A DNA stretch of 5,729 nt from Anaerolineaceae bacterium (GTDB taxonomy: Bacteria; Chloroflexota; Anaerolineae; Anaerolineales; Anaerolineaceae): assembly GCA_003448875.1 (NCBI GenBank), contig DLXG01000315.1, positions 1 to 5,729 on the forward strand, given 5' to 3'. Each line of letters begins with the position of its first letter. Position 1 is the stretch's first letter. Below are positions 5,596 to 5,729 of this stretch, piece after piece. The notes beneath the pieces were generated by a model. That model searched no databases. It was given only the letters and a program-made list of their open reading frames with translations, and was not told the origin of the DNA. Position numbers and translations under genes: made by a program.

Positions 5596-5729
5596 TTATT
5601 CAGGCAGAAGGTTTCCACCTTCTTGTCTTCGCCGGAGAATACTCATATTTTCCTGCTTTGAGGCTGATGCTGGTAGGGGAGTTAAGTGGTATGACGTTAG
5701 ATCACGCCCGCCCTCCCCGCCAGCCTGAC
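5596..5729 (-). CDS. C-terminal end of an unidentified gene, partial (5' end beyond right edge)
   Basis: One minus-strand frame is open from the right edge to TAA at 5596, giving 43 residues. They are glycine-rich at first (QAGGEGGRDL), then polar, then a basic patch (ILRRRQEGG) and the end NLLPE. The terminator-like hairpin just downstream supports a real gene end here. An ATG at 5646 preceded by AGGA could instead start a 16-residue peptide, but a tail of a larger protein is simpler. No function can be assigned. Confidence 0.45.
   Translation of the reverse strand, partial: QAGGEGGRDLTSYHLTPLPASASKQENMSILRRRQEGGNLLPE

Noticed and set aside
5605..5622. AGAAGGT-GGAA-ACCTTCT hairpin with a GNRA-type loop
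   Set aside because: It lies within the likely C-terminal coding tail of the right-edge gene and is not joined to other structure that would indicate an RNA gene or riboswitch.

Overview
The window looks like the core of a plasmid, plasmid-like integrated element or phage-plasmid. It carries a compact block of replication and partition genes, all read leftward (minus strand). The replication protein combines a DnaA domain I-like N-terminus with winged-helix-like segments. Together with the ParA and RHH genes and roughly 50% GC, this reminds me of elements from Chloroflexota (Anaerolineae-like bacteria). That taxonomic guess rests on recalled family resemblance, not on a search. There are no rRNA, tRNA, transposase or CRISPR features.

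Layout in the direction of transcription, right to left: (1) the C-terminal end of an unidentified gene entering from the right edge, followed by a strong hairpin with a U-rich tract that probably terminates it; (2) a small unknown gene and, 2 bases on, a small conserved-hypothetical gene; (3) a ParA ATPase gene followed 10 bases later by a gene for a protein with two tandem ribbon-helix-helix (RHH) domains, the likely ParA partner; (4) a 276-base gap (3129-3404) with seven copies of an 11-base motif phased at one helical turn, a good candidate for the partition site or an operator; (5) a 709-codon replication initiator candidate; (6) a single-stranded-DNA-binding-like OB-fold gene; (7) a membrane-anchored protein of unknown role that overlaps the previous gene and runs off the left edge.

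The most notable observation is inside the replication gene. Five direct copies of a 14-base motif (GTCTCARAACAATC), spaced 31-33 bases, lie beside a 44-base stretch that is 77% A+T. Four copies are read in one reading frame but the fourth lies in another frame, so the DNA motif is conserved where the peptide is not. This is what an iteron origin embedded in the initiator gene would look like, comparable in arrangement to phage lambda O.

Taken together the genes suggest a self-contained replicon. Rep would bind the iterons in its own gene and perhaps recruit host helicase through its DnaA domain I. The SSB-like protein would cover single strands. ParA, the tandem-RHH protein and the 11-base array would provide partition. 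The protein families of ParA, the OB-fold and the RHH domains are well supported by the sequence; the origin and centromere roles are inferences from repeat architecture.
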